DNA of 64,000 bases from Faecalicatena sp. Marseille-Q4148 (GCA_018228665.1 CP073692.1:2430046-2494045); one strand, 5' to 3'. Shown: positions 35,862 through 43,295, counted from the first letter of the stretch. Translations and numbers: made by a program. Notes: generated from the sequence alone by a model not told the origin.

Positions 35862-36506
35862 ATGGAATTATTTTTAACGTTATTGTCTGGTATAGGATGG
35901 ATTATTGTATATGAAGAGTGTATTCGTCTGGGACTTAAAGAGAAAACTTATGCTATGCCATTTTGGGCTTTAGCATTGAACATAACCTGGGAAATAACTT
36001 ATACTTATTCGGATATTTTTCTTGGTGCACACGGAGAAATGGGAGGAATGCTATTAGCACAGACGATTGTCAATATTTTTTGGGTTATTTTTGATTGTGT
36101 AATACTTTATACATATTTTAAATACGGTAGAAAAGAATGGGCAAAACAGGTTAAAAGTTGCTTTTTTGTTCCGTATAGTTTACTTGTCCTTGTATGTAGC
36201 ATGGCATTGCAGTTCGTGTTTATTCAGGAATTTGGTTTTGTAATGGCAGCCCAATATTCTGCGTTTCTACAAAATCTTTTAATGTCTGTTTTGTTTATCG
36301 GTTTGTTTTTGAAGCGAAACAGTATGGAAGGAACATCATTGATCTTGGCATTTGCTAAGTGGATCGGGACACTTGCACCGACTATTTTGATGGGAATTAT
36401 TACTTTTAATCCAGTTGTGCTTATTTGTGGATTATTTTGCTGTGTGTTTGATTTGATTTATATTACTTTGCTGATACATTACAGAAAAGAGAAAAAAGAG
36501 AATTAA
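35862..36506 (+). CDS. PaxB-like transmembrane terpene cyclase homologue
   Basis: A 214-residue protein with about seven membrane helices. It matches remembered features of fungal PaxB-type cyclases: GWIIVYEECIRLGLKEKTYA, then NITWEITYTY with the conserved Trp-Glu, a YFKYGRKEW loop, and late FLQNLLMSVLF and FAKWIGTLAPT helices. PaxB-type enzymes cyclise epoxidised prenyl-indoles by protonation; the acidic residues are candidates for that role here. No prenyltransferase or epoxidase lies nearby, so the bacterial substrate is unknown. ATG 35862 follows AAGGAGG; the longer frame from 35796 crosses the promoter. It is divergent from the TetR gene, its likely repressor. Confidence 0.78.
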   Translation: MELFLTLLSGIGWIIVYEECIRLGLKEKTYAMPFWALALNITWEITYTYSDIFLGAHGEMGGMLLAQTIVNIFWVIFDCVILYTYFKYGRKEWAKQVKSCFFVPYSLLVLVCSMALQFVFIQEFGFVMAAQYSAFLQNLLMSVLFIGLFLKRNSMEGTSLILAFAKWIGTLAPTILMGIITFNPVVLICGLFCCVFDLIYITLLIHYRKEKKEN

Positions 36507-36552
36507 AAACAATTTCGGATGAAGAGTTAATTATTGGTTTTTGAATGTTTAA

Positions 36553-36870
36553 ATAAAAAAAGTGGACATTGGGGATACAAAAGTGGATATTGAGAATGGA
36601 AAAGTGGACATTCAAGATAAAAAAGTGGATATTGAAAGTGTACTTTCCGAAAAGGGCAGCGATTTCTCAGTAAAAACGACAGTTCATATTCATAGACTTT
36701 TAGAGAAGTTTGGTTTTGATGAAGTATTTGGAAGAAGTGCAGTTATGGAACTTCTTGAGCTGAAAGGTTTAGGTGCTTCCAATTTGGTGCAGACAGATAT
36801 TATTGAATCGGTATCCGGTCACGGAAAAGGAAAATATAAATTCAAAATAACTCAAAAAATTGACTTTTAA
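36553..36870 (+). pseudogene. 3' remnant of a RecG-like/AlbA-type ATP-binding regulator
   Basis: The first bases encode four near-perfect seven-residue repeats (VDIGDTK, VDIENGK, VDIQDKK, VDIESVL; 21-bp units), followed by a winged-helix-like segment ending GKGKYKFKITQKIDF. Such VDI repeats before a C-terminal winged helix are typical of long Lachnospiraceae proteins annotated as putative DNA-binding or RecG-like regulators. The N-terminal ~400 residues are missing, an in-frame stop precedes the repeats, and the only start is a GTG with no ribosome binding site. Confidence 0.7.
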
Positions 36871-36921
36871 CATTGGTTAAGTTAAAATGAAATAAATTGA
36901 GTTAAAAGGAGAATGAGAAAT

Positions 36922-37854
36922 ATGCTTACAAGCGTATTCGGGATTTCTATAAAATGTGAAGCATGGAAACATCAGGATTCTTTACCTGTTTATATCGCTG
37001 GAAGTTATGATTTTCAAACAGCATATATTGGAAACAAACGTTGCATAATGCTTATTCCGACAGAAGAGCTTGCAACACTTCCGGCACTGAAAAAGCAAAT
37101 TACAAAAATACAGCAGATTGATAATGTACCAGTTGTATTTGAACTTGCAACGGTATCAAATTATCGAAGAAAAAGCCTTATAGAAAATAATATACCGTTT
37201 ATTACTGATAAGCAGGTCTTTCTTCCTTTCATCGGAACAATGCTTTCTGATGAGAAAGCCCCCCAAAAATTAAGGGGTAAGTTTGTTTATTCCACGCAGC
37301 AGTTGTTTTTGTTTTATCTGTATAGTAAGAAAAAACGATTGTATATTTCAGAAGCCGGAAAAGTGCTTCCATTTACAGCAATGACCTTGACCAGAGCAGT
37401 AAAGCAGTTGGAAACGACGGATTTGTTTTTGGTAGCAAAAGACGGTGTCAACAAGTTTATTGAGTCAAAATATAAGCGAGATGAATTATTTGAAAAAGCA
37501 AAAGTATATTTGACGACTCCTGTCCGCAAAGCAGGATATATAGATAAGACGCAAGTTACGGAAAATATGGTCTTTGCAGGGGAAACGGCACTTTCTGAAA
37601 AAACAATGTTAAATCCAAGCCGAGTTGCTACCTATGCAATTAGTGAGAAAGATTATGATAAAACCTTGCTAACCGATGAATTGATAGACCCGGATAAGCA
37701 GGTAAGACTTGAATTATGGGCATACAGCCCGAAACAATTTTCAGAGGATAACAGTGCTGATGATATTTCCATTGTTTTATCTTTTGGAGATACAAACGAT
37801 GAAAGAATTGAAGAAGCAGTAGATGAATTGCAGGAAAGAAGGTTGCAGGAGTAA
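36922..37854 (+). CDS. AbiEi-like winged-helix protein, putative antitoxin partner
   Basis: About 310 residues, soluble, with a possible winged helix in the middle (about 130-190: FVYSTQQLFLFYLYSKKK then LTRAVKQLETTDLFLVAKDG). I identify it mainly by context: its stop codon overlaps (TAATG) the start of a gene of the AbiEii/AbiGii nucleotidyltransferase type, the standard type IV toxin-antitoxin order. ATG 36913 is also in frame, but GGAG at 36908 gives better spacing to 36922. The frame is intact although the partner is broken. Confidence 0.6.
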   Translation: MLTSVFGISIKCEAWKHQDSLPVYIAGSYDFQTAYIGNKRCIMLIPTEELATLPALKKQITKIQQIDNVPVVFELATVSNYRRKSLIENNIPFITDKQVFLPFIGTMLSDEKAPQKLRGKFVYSTQQLFLFYLYSKKKRLYISEAGKVLPFTAMTLTRAVKQLETTDLFLVAKDGVNKFIESKYKRDELFEKAKVYLTTPVRKAGYIDKTQVTENMVFAGETALSEKTMLNPSRVATYAISEKDYDKTLLTDELIDPDKQVRLELWAYSPKQFSEDNSADDISIVLSFGDTNDERIEEAVDELQERRLQE

Positions 37855-38416
37855 TGGTCAGCGGATTTACAAAATTTAAGGAAATGCACAGTTTTATCGT
37901 TTCACATCTCCGAAAAGTAAAGAATATCCATATATGATAGAGATATTTTCCAGAAATCCGGATTTTATTATATTGGAAGATGATGCAGTTCTCATACCGC
38001 TTCCGATAGATGATGAAATCTCCAGTTTGTCGGCAATCCTTTTAAATGAAGCGTATTATGAATTGCTAAAAACCGGACAAATGATAGTTGATGGCATTCC
38101 GGTATTAAGTCCGACTTGTCTGATACCATTTAAGGCGAAAGCATGGTTGGATTTAAAGGAACGCAAGCTGAATGGAGAGCAGGTTGATAGAAAAAATATA
38201 AAGAAACATAAAAACGATGTGTTCCGATTAGCACAGTTAATCACAGCCAATACAAGGCAAGTTCTCAGTCCGGAAATAGCAGAGGATATGAAAAAGTTCT
38301 TATCTGAAATAGCTGATGAAACAGTGGATTTAAAGTCCTTGGGTATAAGAGGAACAGATAAGCAGAAAATGACAGATATGTTGTACCAGTGTTATGGGTT
38401 GAAGGATAATATATAG
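37854..38416 (+). pseudogene. AbiEii-like nucleotidyltransferase with internal deletion
   Basis: The start (MVSGFTKFKEM, ATG overlapping the upstream stop) matches the N-terminus of this family. The frame then shifts, and the remainder reads in another frame as FYRFTSPKSKEYPYMIEIFS and on to DNI at 38416. The segment that should hold the nucleotidyltransferase core (GGTA/S...RxTxDiD, ~60-80 residues) is absent. The 160-residue open frame from 37934 is therefore a C-terminal remnant, not an independent gene. The deletion would abolish toxin activity. Confidence 0.7.
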
Positions 38417-38590
38417 TACAAGTGTTCTTAAAGATTTTGGACTCAGTGAATCCAAAATCCATGCGGCTATTATTGAAGATTTATATATTGCTTAAAAAGT
38501 GAATAACGATTAAGTGGGCAAGGCAAGTGTGAATGATATCTTTGGAAATAAGCGGATTGCAAATATGAAGTATTCTAATGTATTGCAGCT
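38417..38590 (+). other. Gene-end scar between the nucleotidyltransferase remnant and the lysS repeat
   Basis: This 174-base stretch holds a fragment reading SVLKDFGLSESKIHAAIIED and on to a TAA (38422-38494) with no start, directly followed by a 23-bp repeat shared with 43296. I do not recognise the parent gene. It looks like recombination debris. Confidence 0.45.
38492..38514 (+). repeat. 23-bp repeat, copy 1
   Basis: A 23-base stretch whose core is AAAAAGTGAATAACGATTAA occurs exactly here and at 43296-43318. Each copy directly follows the stop codon of a truncated gene end. Confidence 0.85.
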
Positions 38591-38731
38591 CCACCGCGTA
38601 AGATGATGGGAATTGATTCCTGCGGTATGATCATCTCCGCTACACACCTTGTAGAAGGAAGAGAAGGACTGAATGTTCTGATTCTGGATGACAAGATTCC
38701 GGCAGGAGCGAAGTTGTACTAAGAGAGTAAA
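38591..38731 (+). pseudogene. Direct repeat copy 2: orphan 3' end of lysS
   Basis: It encodes the last 43 residues of LysRS ([20 protein letters not shown] through IPAGAKLY, stop at 38720-38722) without any upstream part. It is nearly identical to 30600-30740. The likely original lysS terminator still follows it, suggesting that this side is the ancestral junction or a displaced att-like end. Confidence 0.92.
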
Positions 38732-38765
38732 AGCGTTTTATAGTTGATAATAAAGCGAACTATTG

Positions 38766-38810
38766 AGGGCACTTTTTGAGAGAGAAAATCTTTCAAGGAG
38801 TGCCCTTTTT
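38766..38810 (+). terminator. Orphan lysS-type terminator
   Basis: AGGGCACTTTTTGAGAG pairs with CTTTCAAGGAGTGCCCT, followed by TTTT. A shortened version of its left arm (GAGGGCACTT) also occurs after lysS copy 1 at ~30765 without the right arm. Confidence 0.88.
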
Positions 38811-38931
38811 GTGAAGTCAAACCAATTATGTAGTTGCGGATATCAACAGACTGTACAGAAGCAGAAAAATGCGTTATCATTTTACTAAGATCTAAGAAAG
38901 GAATAGGGAGAATAGATATACAGGTGACGAG

Positions 38932-40770
38932 ATGGGAAACGGAAGCGGAGAATTATTATACCGCCTGAGAAAAGAGGCGGATGCGACATTGGAACAGTTA
39001 GGGAAGGGACTTTGTTCGTTGGCAGAAATAGGGAAAATAGAATCGGATCAGTTAATGCCGGATCATTTTCTGTTTGACAGACTGTTTGGAAGATTAGGAA
39101 AATCAGTCGACCGTTTTGAATTTCTGCTTCCGCTGGAGGTATATGAAATCTACGAAGAACGTTTTTTGATCCAGCGGGAACTGTGCTATGGCAGATGGAA
39201 AGAAGCGTGGAAAAGGTTAAAGCAATTTGAGGAAAAACACTCATCAGAAAGTCCGCTGCACCGACAGTTTGTTCTAAAGGAGCGGGCACAGATTGTGTGG
39301 CTGAGTAAAGGAAAAGAAGAGAAGGTACTGGAACTTTTGGAGGCTGCTATTTGCGAGACAATGCCGCCGGAGGGAGCAGTTGAGAGCAGGATGCTGCTGA
39401 GCGCGGAAGAATTAAAACTGCTGCTGTTCCGATGGGAAGTATGTTTGGGTACATGTCAGAAGAGAAGTATCAACGAATTAAAGGCTATTTTGTCCTACAG
39501 AAATTTAGAACAGACAGATGATGCGGAAAAAGCAAAATGGTTTCCATATGCAGCATTACTATTTGGAATGGGATGTGACCGGGAAAAAGAACACAATTTT
39601 TTGGAATTGTTGACAAAAGAAGCATTATCACTTCTCCGTTCAGAAGGATATTTACTTTATATGCCGGAGATATTGGAACAGTATGCCGTGCTTCTAAAAG
39701 AAATAAACGGAGACGAAAAAATGATTCAGACGCTTCTAAGGGAACGGGAAAGTCTTTTAAAAGTGGAAGAAAAATATGGAATGGATTTTTCCGGCTTTCG
39801 TTTGTTTGAGCATACAACAAGAAGATTCCAGCTGGAATCAGAGCTGATACGAAAAGAGCGTAAGGCAATGGGAATATCGCAGGAAGAGTTAAGCGACGGA
39901 ATCTGTGCGCCGGAAACGCTGGCGCGGATAGAGAGTGGGAAACGGCGCCCGAGAGAAAAGAAAGTGAAGGCACTTTTGGAGAAGATGAAGCGGGAAAGGA
40001 AGCAGGTAAATCCGCTGATCACGACAAATGATTATGAAGTGTTGAGGTTAATGAGAGAATTCTGTTCTGCACTGGATTATTCAGAATGTGAAACAGCAGG
40101 GAAAATATTAGATAAAATAGAAGCACGGTTGGATCGCAGTAAACTTCAAAATAATCAGTTCCTTTGTGTGGAGAGAGTGAAGATTCTATATGCACAAAAG
40201 AAATGGACACCAAAAGAATGTTTAGAGGAATTGGAAAAACAATTAAGGCTGACATTGGATATCGAAAAAGGGGATGTATTTAAACACGAATTGACGATTG
40301 AAGAACATAGTATTGTGAATGTGATAGCTGTAATTTATTATGAAAATGGAGAAAGAGAAAAAGCAAATAGGATATGGGAACTACAGAAAAAAGGGCTTGA
40401 AAATAGTAGATTACACGCTGTATTTCATATACTGGAATGGGAATTAGCTACAGAGAATCTTGCGATGGGAATGGAAGAACAAGGAGAAAAAAGAATTGCT
40501 ATTGAATTTTGCAGAGAAAAAAAACAAGTATCAATAGAGGCGGGAAGAGGGAATCCGCTAGGACGTTCCCTCATTACAATGGCATCCGCAATGGAAGAAA
40601 TAAATCAAAAGAAATGCTTGGAGCTATATTTATGTGGATTAGATTTGCTAAAATTATATAAAATGAAAAATAGATATGAAGAGGTGTTGAGTTATCTTTC
40701 TAAAAAAGAATTTTTCCAAGCCCTGCATTGCCGGGATCAGTTACGGGAGGCATTGCAGACAGAGAACTAG
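38932..40770 (+). CDS. Tandem-duplicated HTH/helical-repeat regulator (RRNPP-like)
   Basis: A 612-residue soluble protein. An XRE-type HTH spans about 6-55 (LRKEADATLEQLGKGLCSLA, ending KIESDQ) and a second, better conserved one spans about 304-355 (IRKERKAMGISQEELSDGIC, ending ARIESGKRRP). Each is followed by ~240 residues of TPR-like helical repeats (for instance YGRWKEAWKRLKQFEEKH in the first half, YSECETAGKILDKIEARL in the second), so the protein looks like two RRNPP receptors joined head to tail. Its 3' end overlaps by 71 bases a convergent gene for a small exported peptide, the Rgg/SHP-like layout. AGGTGA precedes ATG 38932. Confidence 0.8.
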   Translation: MGNGSGELLYRLRKEADATLEQLGKGLCSLAEIGKIESDQLMPDHFLFDRLFGRLGKSVDRFEFLLPLEVYEIYEERFLIQRELCYGRWKEAWKRLKQFEEKHSSESPLHRQFVLKERAQIVWLSKGKEEKVLELLEAAICETMPPEGAVESRMLLSAEELKLLLFRWEVCLGTCQKRSINELKAILSYRNLEQTDDAEKAKWFPYAALLFGMGCDREKEHNFLELLTKEALSLLRSEGYLLYMPEILEQYAVLLKEINGDEKMIQTLLRERESLLKVEEKYGMDFSGFRLFEHTTRRFQLESELIRKERKAMGISQEELSDGICAPETLARIESGKRRPREKKVKALLEKMKRERKQVNPLITTNDYEVLRLMREFCSALDYSECETAGKILDKIEARLDRSKLQNNQFLCVERVKILYAQKKWTPKECLEELEKQLRLTLDIEKGDVFKHELTIEEHSIVNVIAVIYYENGEREKANRIWELQKKGLENSRLHAVFHILEWELATENLAMGMEEQGEKRIAIEFCREKKQVSIEAGRGNPLGRSLITMASAMEEINQKKCLELYLCGLDLLKLYKMKNRYEEVLSYLSKKEFFQALHCRDQLREALQTEN

Positions 40771-40840
40771 AAAGTGGCGTGATGCAAAACAGTAAACTCA
40801 GTGTTAATGTTAATAAAGTAATTATTGATTTCTTTTTCAT
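40700..40840 (-). CDS. Small secreted peptide, putative pheromone precursor
   Basis: A 46-residue ORF with an ideal ribosome binding site (AGGAGG, nine bases before ATG 40840) and a TATAAT -10 at 40901-40906 on the same strand. Residues 1-28 form a Sec signal peptide (MKKKSIITLLTLTLSLLFCI, then TPLSSSLS); cleavage would release AMPPVTDPGNAGLGKILF or shorter. The gene is convergent with and overlaps the end of the tandem HTH regulator, which suggests it is the regulator's cognate signal (inference). Upstream in-frame Met codons to 40930 are rejected because they precede the promoter. Confidence 0.75.
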   Translation of the reverse strand: MKKKSIITLLTLTLSLLFCITPLSSSLSAMPPVTDPGNAGLGKILF

Positions 40841-40900
40841 GAGATTTATCCTCCTGACAGTGTATGCTTTTGCTTCTATTAATAAACAGTTACTAAAGTG

Positions 40901-40906
40901 ATTATA
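40901..40906 (-). promoter_or_regulatory. -10 element (TATAAT) of the peptide gene
   Basis: A perfect TATAAT on the minus strand, ~60 bases before the peptide start. No good -35 lies at 16-18 bases (TGGTTT at best), as expected for an activator-dependent promoter. The hairpin at 40926-40970 abuts the -35 region. Confidence 0.6.
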
Positions 40907-40925
40907 ACAAAATAGTACAACGGAA

Positions 40926-40977
40926 ACCATGACGTTTTGATAGAAAAAATTTCTATTGAAACGTCATGGTATTTTTT
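40926..40977 (+). terminator. Long perfect hairpin: terminator of the regulator, also flanking the peptide promoter
   Basis: ACCATGACGTTTTGATAGAAA pairs along all 21 positions (two G-U) with 40950-40970 around a three-base loop, followed by ATTTTTTT. It ends plus-strand transcripts from the regulator. As DNA it is an inverted repeat directly upstream of the peptide promoter. Confidence 0.82.
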
Positions 40978-41048
40978 TAATCTGTCTGTTAGGATAAAGA
41001 CATAGCAAAGGACAACATAAAAAAGAACAAAGGAAGGGGACGAATAAA

Positions 41049-41096
41049 ATGTACCTAAAGAAAAATAGACCACCCAACTATTTGCATTGGAAATAA
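41049..41096 (+). CDS. 15-codon leader ORF before the ABC exporter
   Basis: MYLKKNRPPNYLHWK, preceded by GGAAGGGGA with eight-base spacing. It stops 20 bases before a terminator hairpin that lies between it and the ABC gene. The arrangement resembles attenuation-type leader peptides, such as those that respond to ribosome-stalling drugs. The Pro-Pro pair is a possible pausing site. Function is inferred from layout only. Confidence 0.45.
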   Translation: MYLKKNRPPNYLHWK

Positions 41097-41116
41097 TTGT
41101 GGTTCATAGACTAAAA

Positions 41117-41165
41117 AGAAAAGGCTGAGGAATCTTTAAAATTCTCGGCTCTTTTCCGTTTTTTA
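41117..41165 (+). terminator. Terminator/attenuator ahead of the ABC exporter
   Basis: GAAAAGGCTGAGG pairs with TTCTCGGCTCTTTTC (one bulge) and is followed by a T run, only ~28 bases before the ABC gene start. Confidence 0.75.
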
Positions 41166-41193
41166 TTATCATACTACAGGGGGCAGACTGAAT

Positions 41194-42837
41194 ATGGAAC
41201 AAGACAGAAAAGTAAAACAAATTGTATGGAAACATAAAGGGTGGCTTGCACTGGTAGTGATTGCCACATGCGCTTACACGGCAAGCGAACTGATGAAAGC
41301 CTATGTGATGCAGTTGGTGCTGGATTCAGCAACCCAGATGTCTATGCAGTTGTTTCAGAAAGCATTTATTACATTTGTATTGTATTTGCCAACATTTCTT
41401 CTGACTTATACATTTTTATATTTTTGCAAGGAAAAGTTTGTAGTAAAATGCAGTATCTCTATCAAAAATCAGTGGTTTGCAGATATCCAGAAGAAACAGC
41501 TCTGCGATTATGATATGCAGGAAGCGTCTACCTATATTTCTCATTTTACAGTAGATGTCAAAACAATTGAAGAAGATTATATCGGCTCGCTGTTGTCGGT
41601 AATTCAGGATGTAATCGTAGGAGCTGCTTCGTTAGGAGCGATTCTGACAGTCCACTATACGTTTGTCATAGCGATTGTTTTAAGTGTCTATCTGCCGATA
41701 TTTGTCAGCAATCTTTGGAAAAAGCGGTTAGAAAAGACGAGGTTGGAGGCTTCGGAGATCAATGGTAAAATGGTGGCACTGATCAAGGAATTGATGAATG
41801 GATTTGAAGTGAGCACCTTATTTGGAATCCGCAAAAAAGAAGAGAAGAAATTCCAGAAGATGAACGAGGAGACTGGGGCAAAGACGTTTGATGCAGAGAT
41901 CAGCGGTGACGCTGCAGTCATCAGCAGTGGTACAGCAAGTATTGCTATTTTCTTTGGAAATATGTTTCTTGGAGTGTTACTTGTTTTAAAAGATTTAATT
42001 ACACTTGGACAGGTACAATACGTAACACAGCTTATGAACAATGTTGTAAATCCATTGCATCGTATTGGACCGTGTCTGGCAGAAATGAGAACGGCAGAGG
42101 CGCTCTATCAGCAGGTAAGTGAAAAATTGCAGGCACATACAGAAATTTCTGAGGCAAAGGAACTTTCACAATTTACAGCAGATATCTGTCTGGACGGGGT
42201 ATCTTTGGCGAAGAATGAGCGGACGATTCTTGATCAGGTTCGTGTAAGTTTTCAAAAAAATCAAAAATATCTGCTTGTCGGGGAGAGCGGAAGCGGGAAG
42301 TCTTCTTTGTTGAAAATACTTTTGAATATGTATGCGGATTATGATGGAAAAGTGAGTGTGGACGGCAATGATTTCCGGCAGATAGATAAAGACAGTTGGT
42401 ATCAGTGTCTGTCAGTTGTCAGCCAGGATAGTTTTGTTTATCACGATACGCTTTTAAATAACATTACTTTATACAAAGAATATACTGGAGCAGAAATTGA
42501 TCGGGTAATAGAGCTCTGTGGTCTGGAAGAATTTGTAAAGAGCCATGAAGAAGCATTGGAGTTTATGATTGAAGAAAATGGAAAGAATATTTCCGGAGGA
42601 GAACGCCAGAGAATCTGTCTGGCCAGGGCGCTGATCCGCAGACCGTCCCTTCTTATTCTCGATGAGGCAACATCTGCGCTTAATTCGGAGATGGCACATC
42701 AGATTGAAGAAAATATTTTAGGACTGGAAGATATGACTGTGATTGCAATCTCACATCGAATCTTCCCAGAGCTGCAGGCTAGATATGATGGTGTGATACG
42801 ATTTGCAGATCATAAGGCGGCTTTGGAAATGCAATAG
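41194..42837 (+). CDS. ABC exporter (fused membrane and ATPase domains)
   Basis: A 547-residue half-transporter: six membrane helices (about 1-320) and an ATPase domain (about 335-545) with Walker A GESGSGKSS (363-371), signature ISGGERQRICLARAL, Walker B LLILDEATSAL and the H-loop ISHRI. Length fits lipid/peptide/drug exporters of the MsbA/LmrA type acting as homodimers. No peptidase C39 domain is present. It lies directly after the regulator-peptide module and may export or confer immunity to a peptide; this is inference. GGGGGCAG precedes ATG 41194. Confidence 0.92.
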   Translation: MEQDRKVKQIVWKHKGWLALVVIATCAYTASELMKAYVMQLVLDSATQMSMQLFQKAFITFVLYLPTFLLTYTFLYFCKEKFVVKCSISIKNQWFADIQKKQLCDYDMQEASTYISHFTVDVKTIEEDYIGSLLSVIQDVIVGAASLGAILTVHYTFVIAIVLSVYLPIFVSNLWKKRLEKTRLEASEINGKMVALIKELMNGFEVSTLFGIRKKEEKKFQKMNEETGAKTFDAEISGDAAVISSGTASIAIFFGNMFLGVLLVLKDLITLGQVQYVTQLMNNVVNPLHRIGPCLAEMRTAEALYQQVSEKLQAHTEISEAKELSQFTADICLDGVSLAKNERTILDQVRVSFQKNQKYLLVGESGSGKSSLLKILLNMYADYDGKVSVDGNDFRQIDKDSWYQCLSVVSQDSFVYHDTLLNNITLYKEYTGAEIDRVIELCGLEEFVKSHEEALEFMIEENGKNISGGERQRICLARALIRRPSLLILDEATSALNSEMAHQIEENILGLEDMTVIAISHRIFPELQARYDGVIRFADHKAALEMQ

Positions 42838-42974
42838 AAAGAGAAGTGTTGCTGCATGTTTGACAGCAGGAAGCCTGCTCATATCAAGTCTGGTGTTAGC
42901 ATCGGCAGTATCCGAAATGTTTGTGAATGAACACACATATATTTTATAGATTTATGCAGATAATATAGGAGAAG

Positions 42975-43025
42975 AAGCACCGGACGATTGTGCCAGAATG
43001 AGCTGATCAGATGGTGCTTTTTATT
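42975..43025 (+). terminator. Terminator after the ABC exporter
   Basis: AAGCACC pairs with GGTGCTT across a ~31-base loop, with TTTTATTTT after it. Confidence 0.65.
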
Positions 43026-43033
43026 TTGGGGAG

Positions 43034-43294
43034 GTGGATTATGGCATTGCCATGTCTGTGCGAAGAATCTGTGAGGCAATCGTGCGTGATGAAAAAACGA
43101 TTTTGCCGGTATCGAGCATACAACACAACAATCACGAGATTTCAGGTATTGCTCTCAGTATGCCTGCAATTGTCGGAAAAGATGGTATAGAAGGAACAGT
43201 TCCGATCAGTTTGAACAGCTGGGAGGAAGAAGCGCTGCAACATTCAGCGGAGACATTAGAAAATATAATCCAGGAAAATCTTCTATCTACGTAA
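43034..43294 (+). pseudogene. 3' fragment of L-lactate dehydrogenase
   Basis: About 86 codons matching the C-terminal end of L-LDH: YGIAMSVRRICEAIVRDE, ILPVSS, then IALSMPAIVGKDGIEGTVPI and SLNSWEEEALQHSAETL. The Rossmann domain and catalytic His/Arg are missing, so the fragment cannot be an enzyme. It begins abruptly after the ABC terminator and ends just before the 23-bp repeat. A functional ldh elsewhere in the genome would be expected. Confidence 0.85.
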
Positions 43295-43295
43295 A

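Noticed and set aside
36922..37854. Plasmid replication initiator as identity for this 310-residue protein
   Set aside because: There are no iterons or origin-like repeats nearby, and the TAATG coupling to an AbiEii-like gene favours the toxin-antitoxin context.
37934..38416. 160-residue ORF as an independent gene
   Set aside because: Its frame continues upstream into recognisable family sequence and it lacks a start signal; it is the C-terminal part of a deleted nucleotidyltransferase.
42839..42949. Signal-peptide-like reading frame after the ABC exporter (VAACLTAGSLLISSLVLASA)
   Set aside because: It has no start codon with a ribosome binding site in frame and is cut off by stops; probably a gene remnant or chance.
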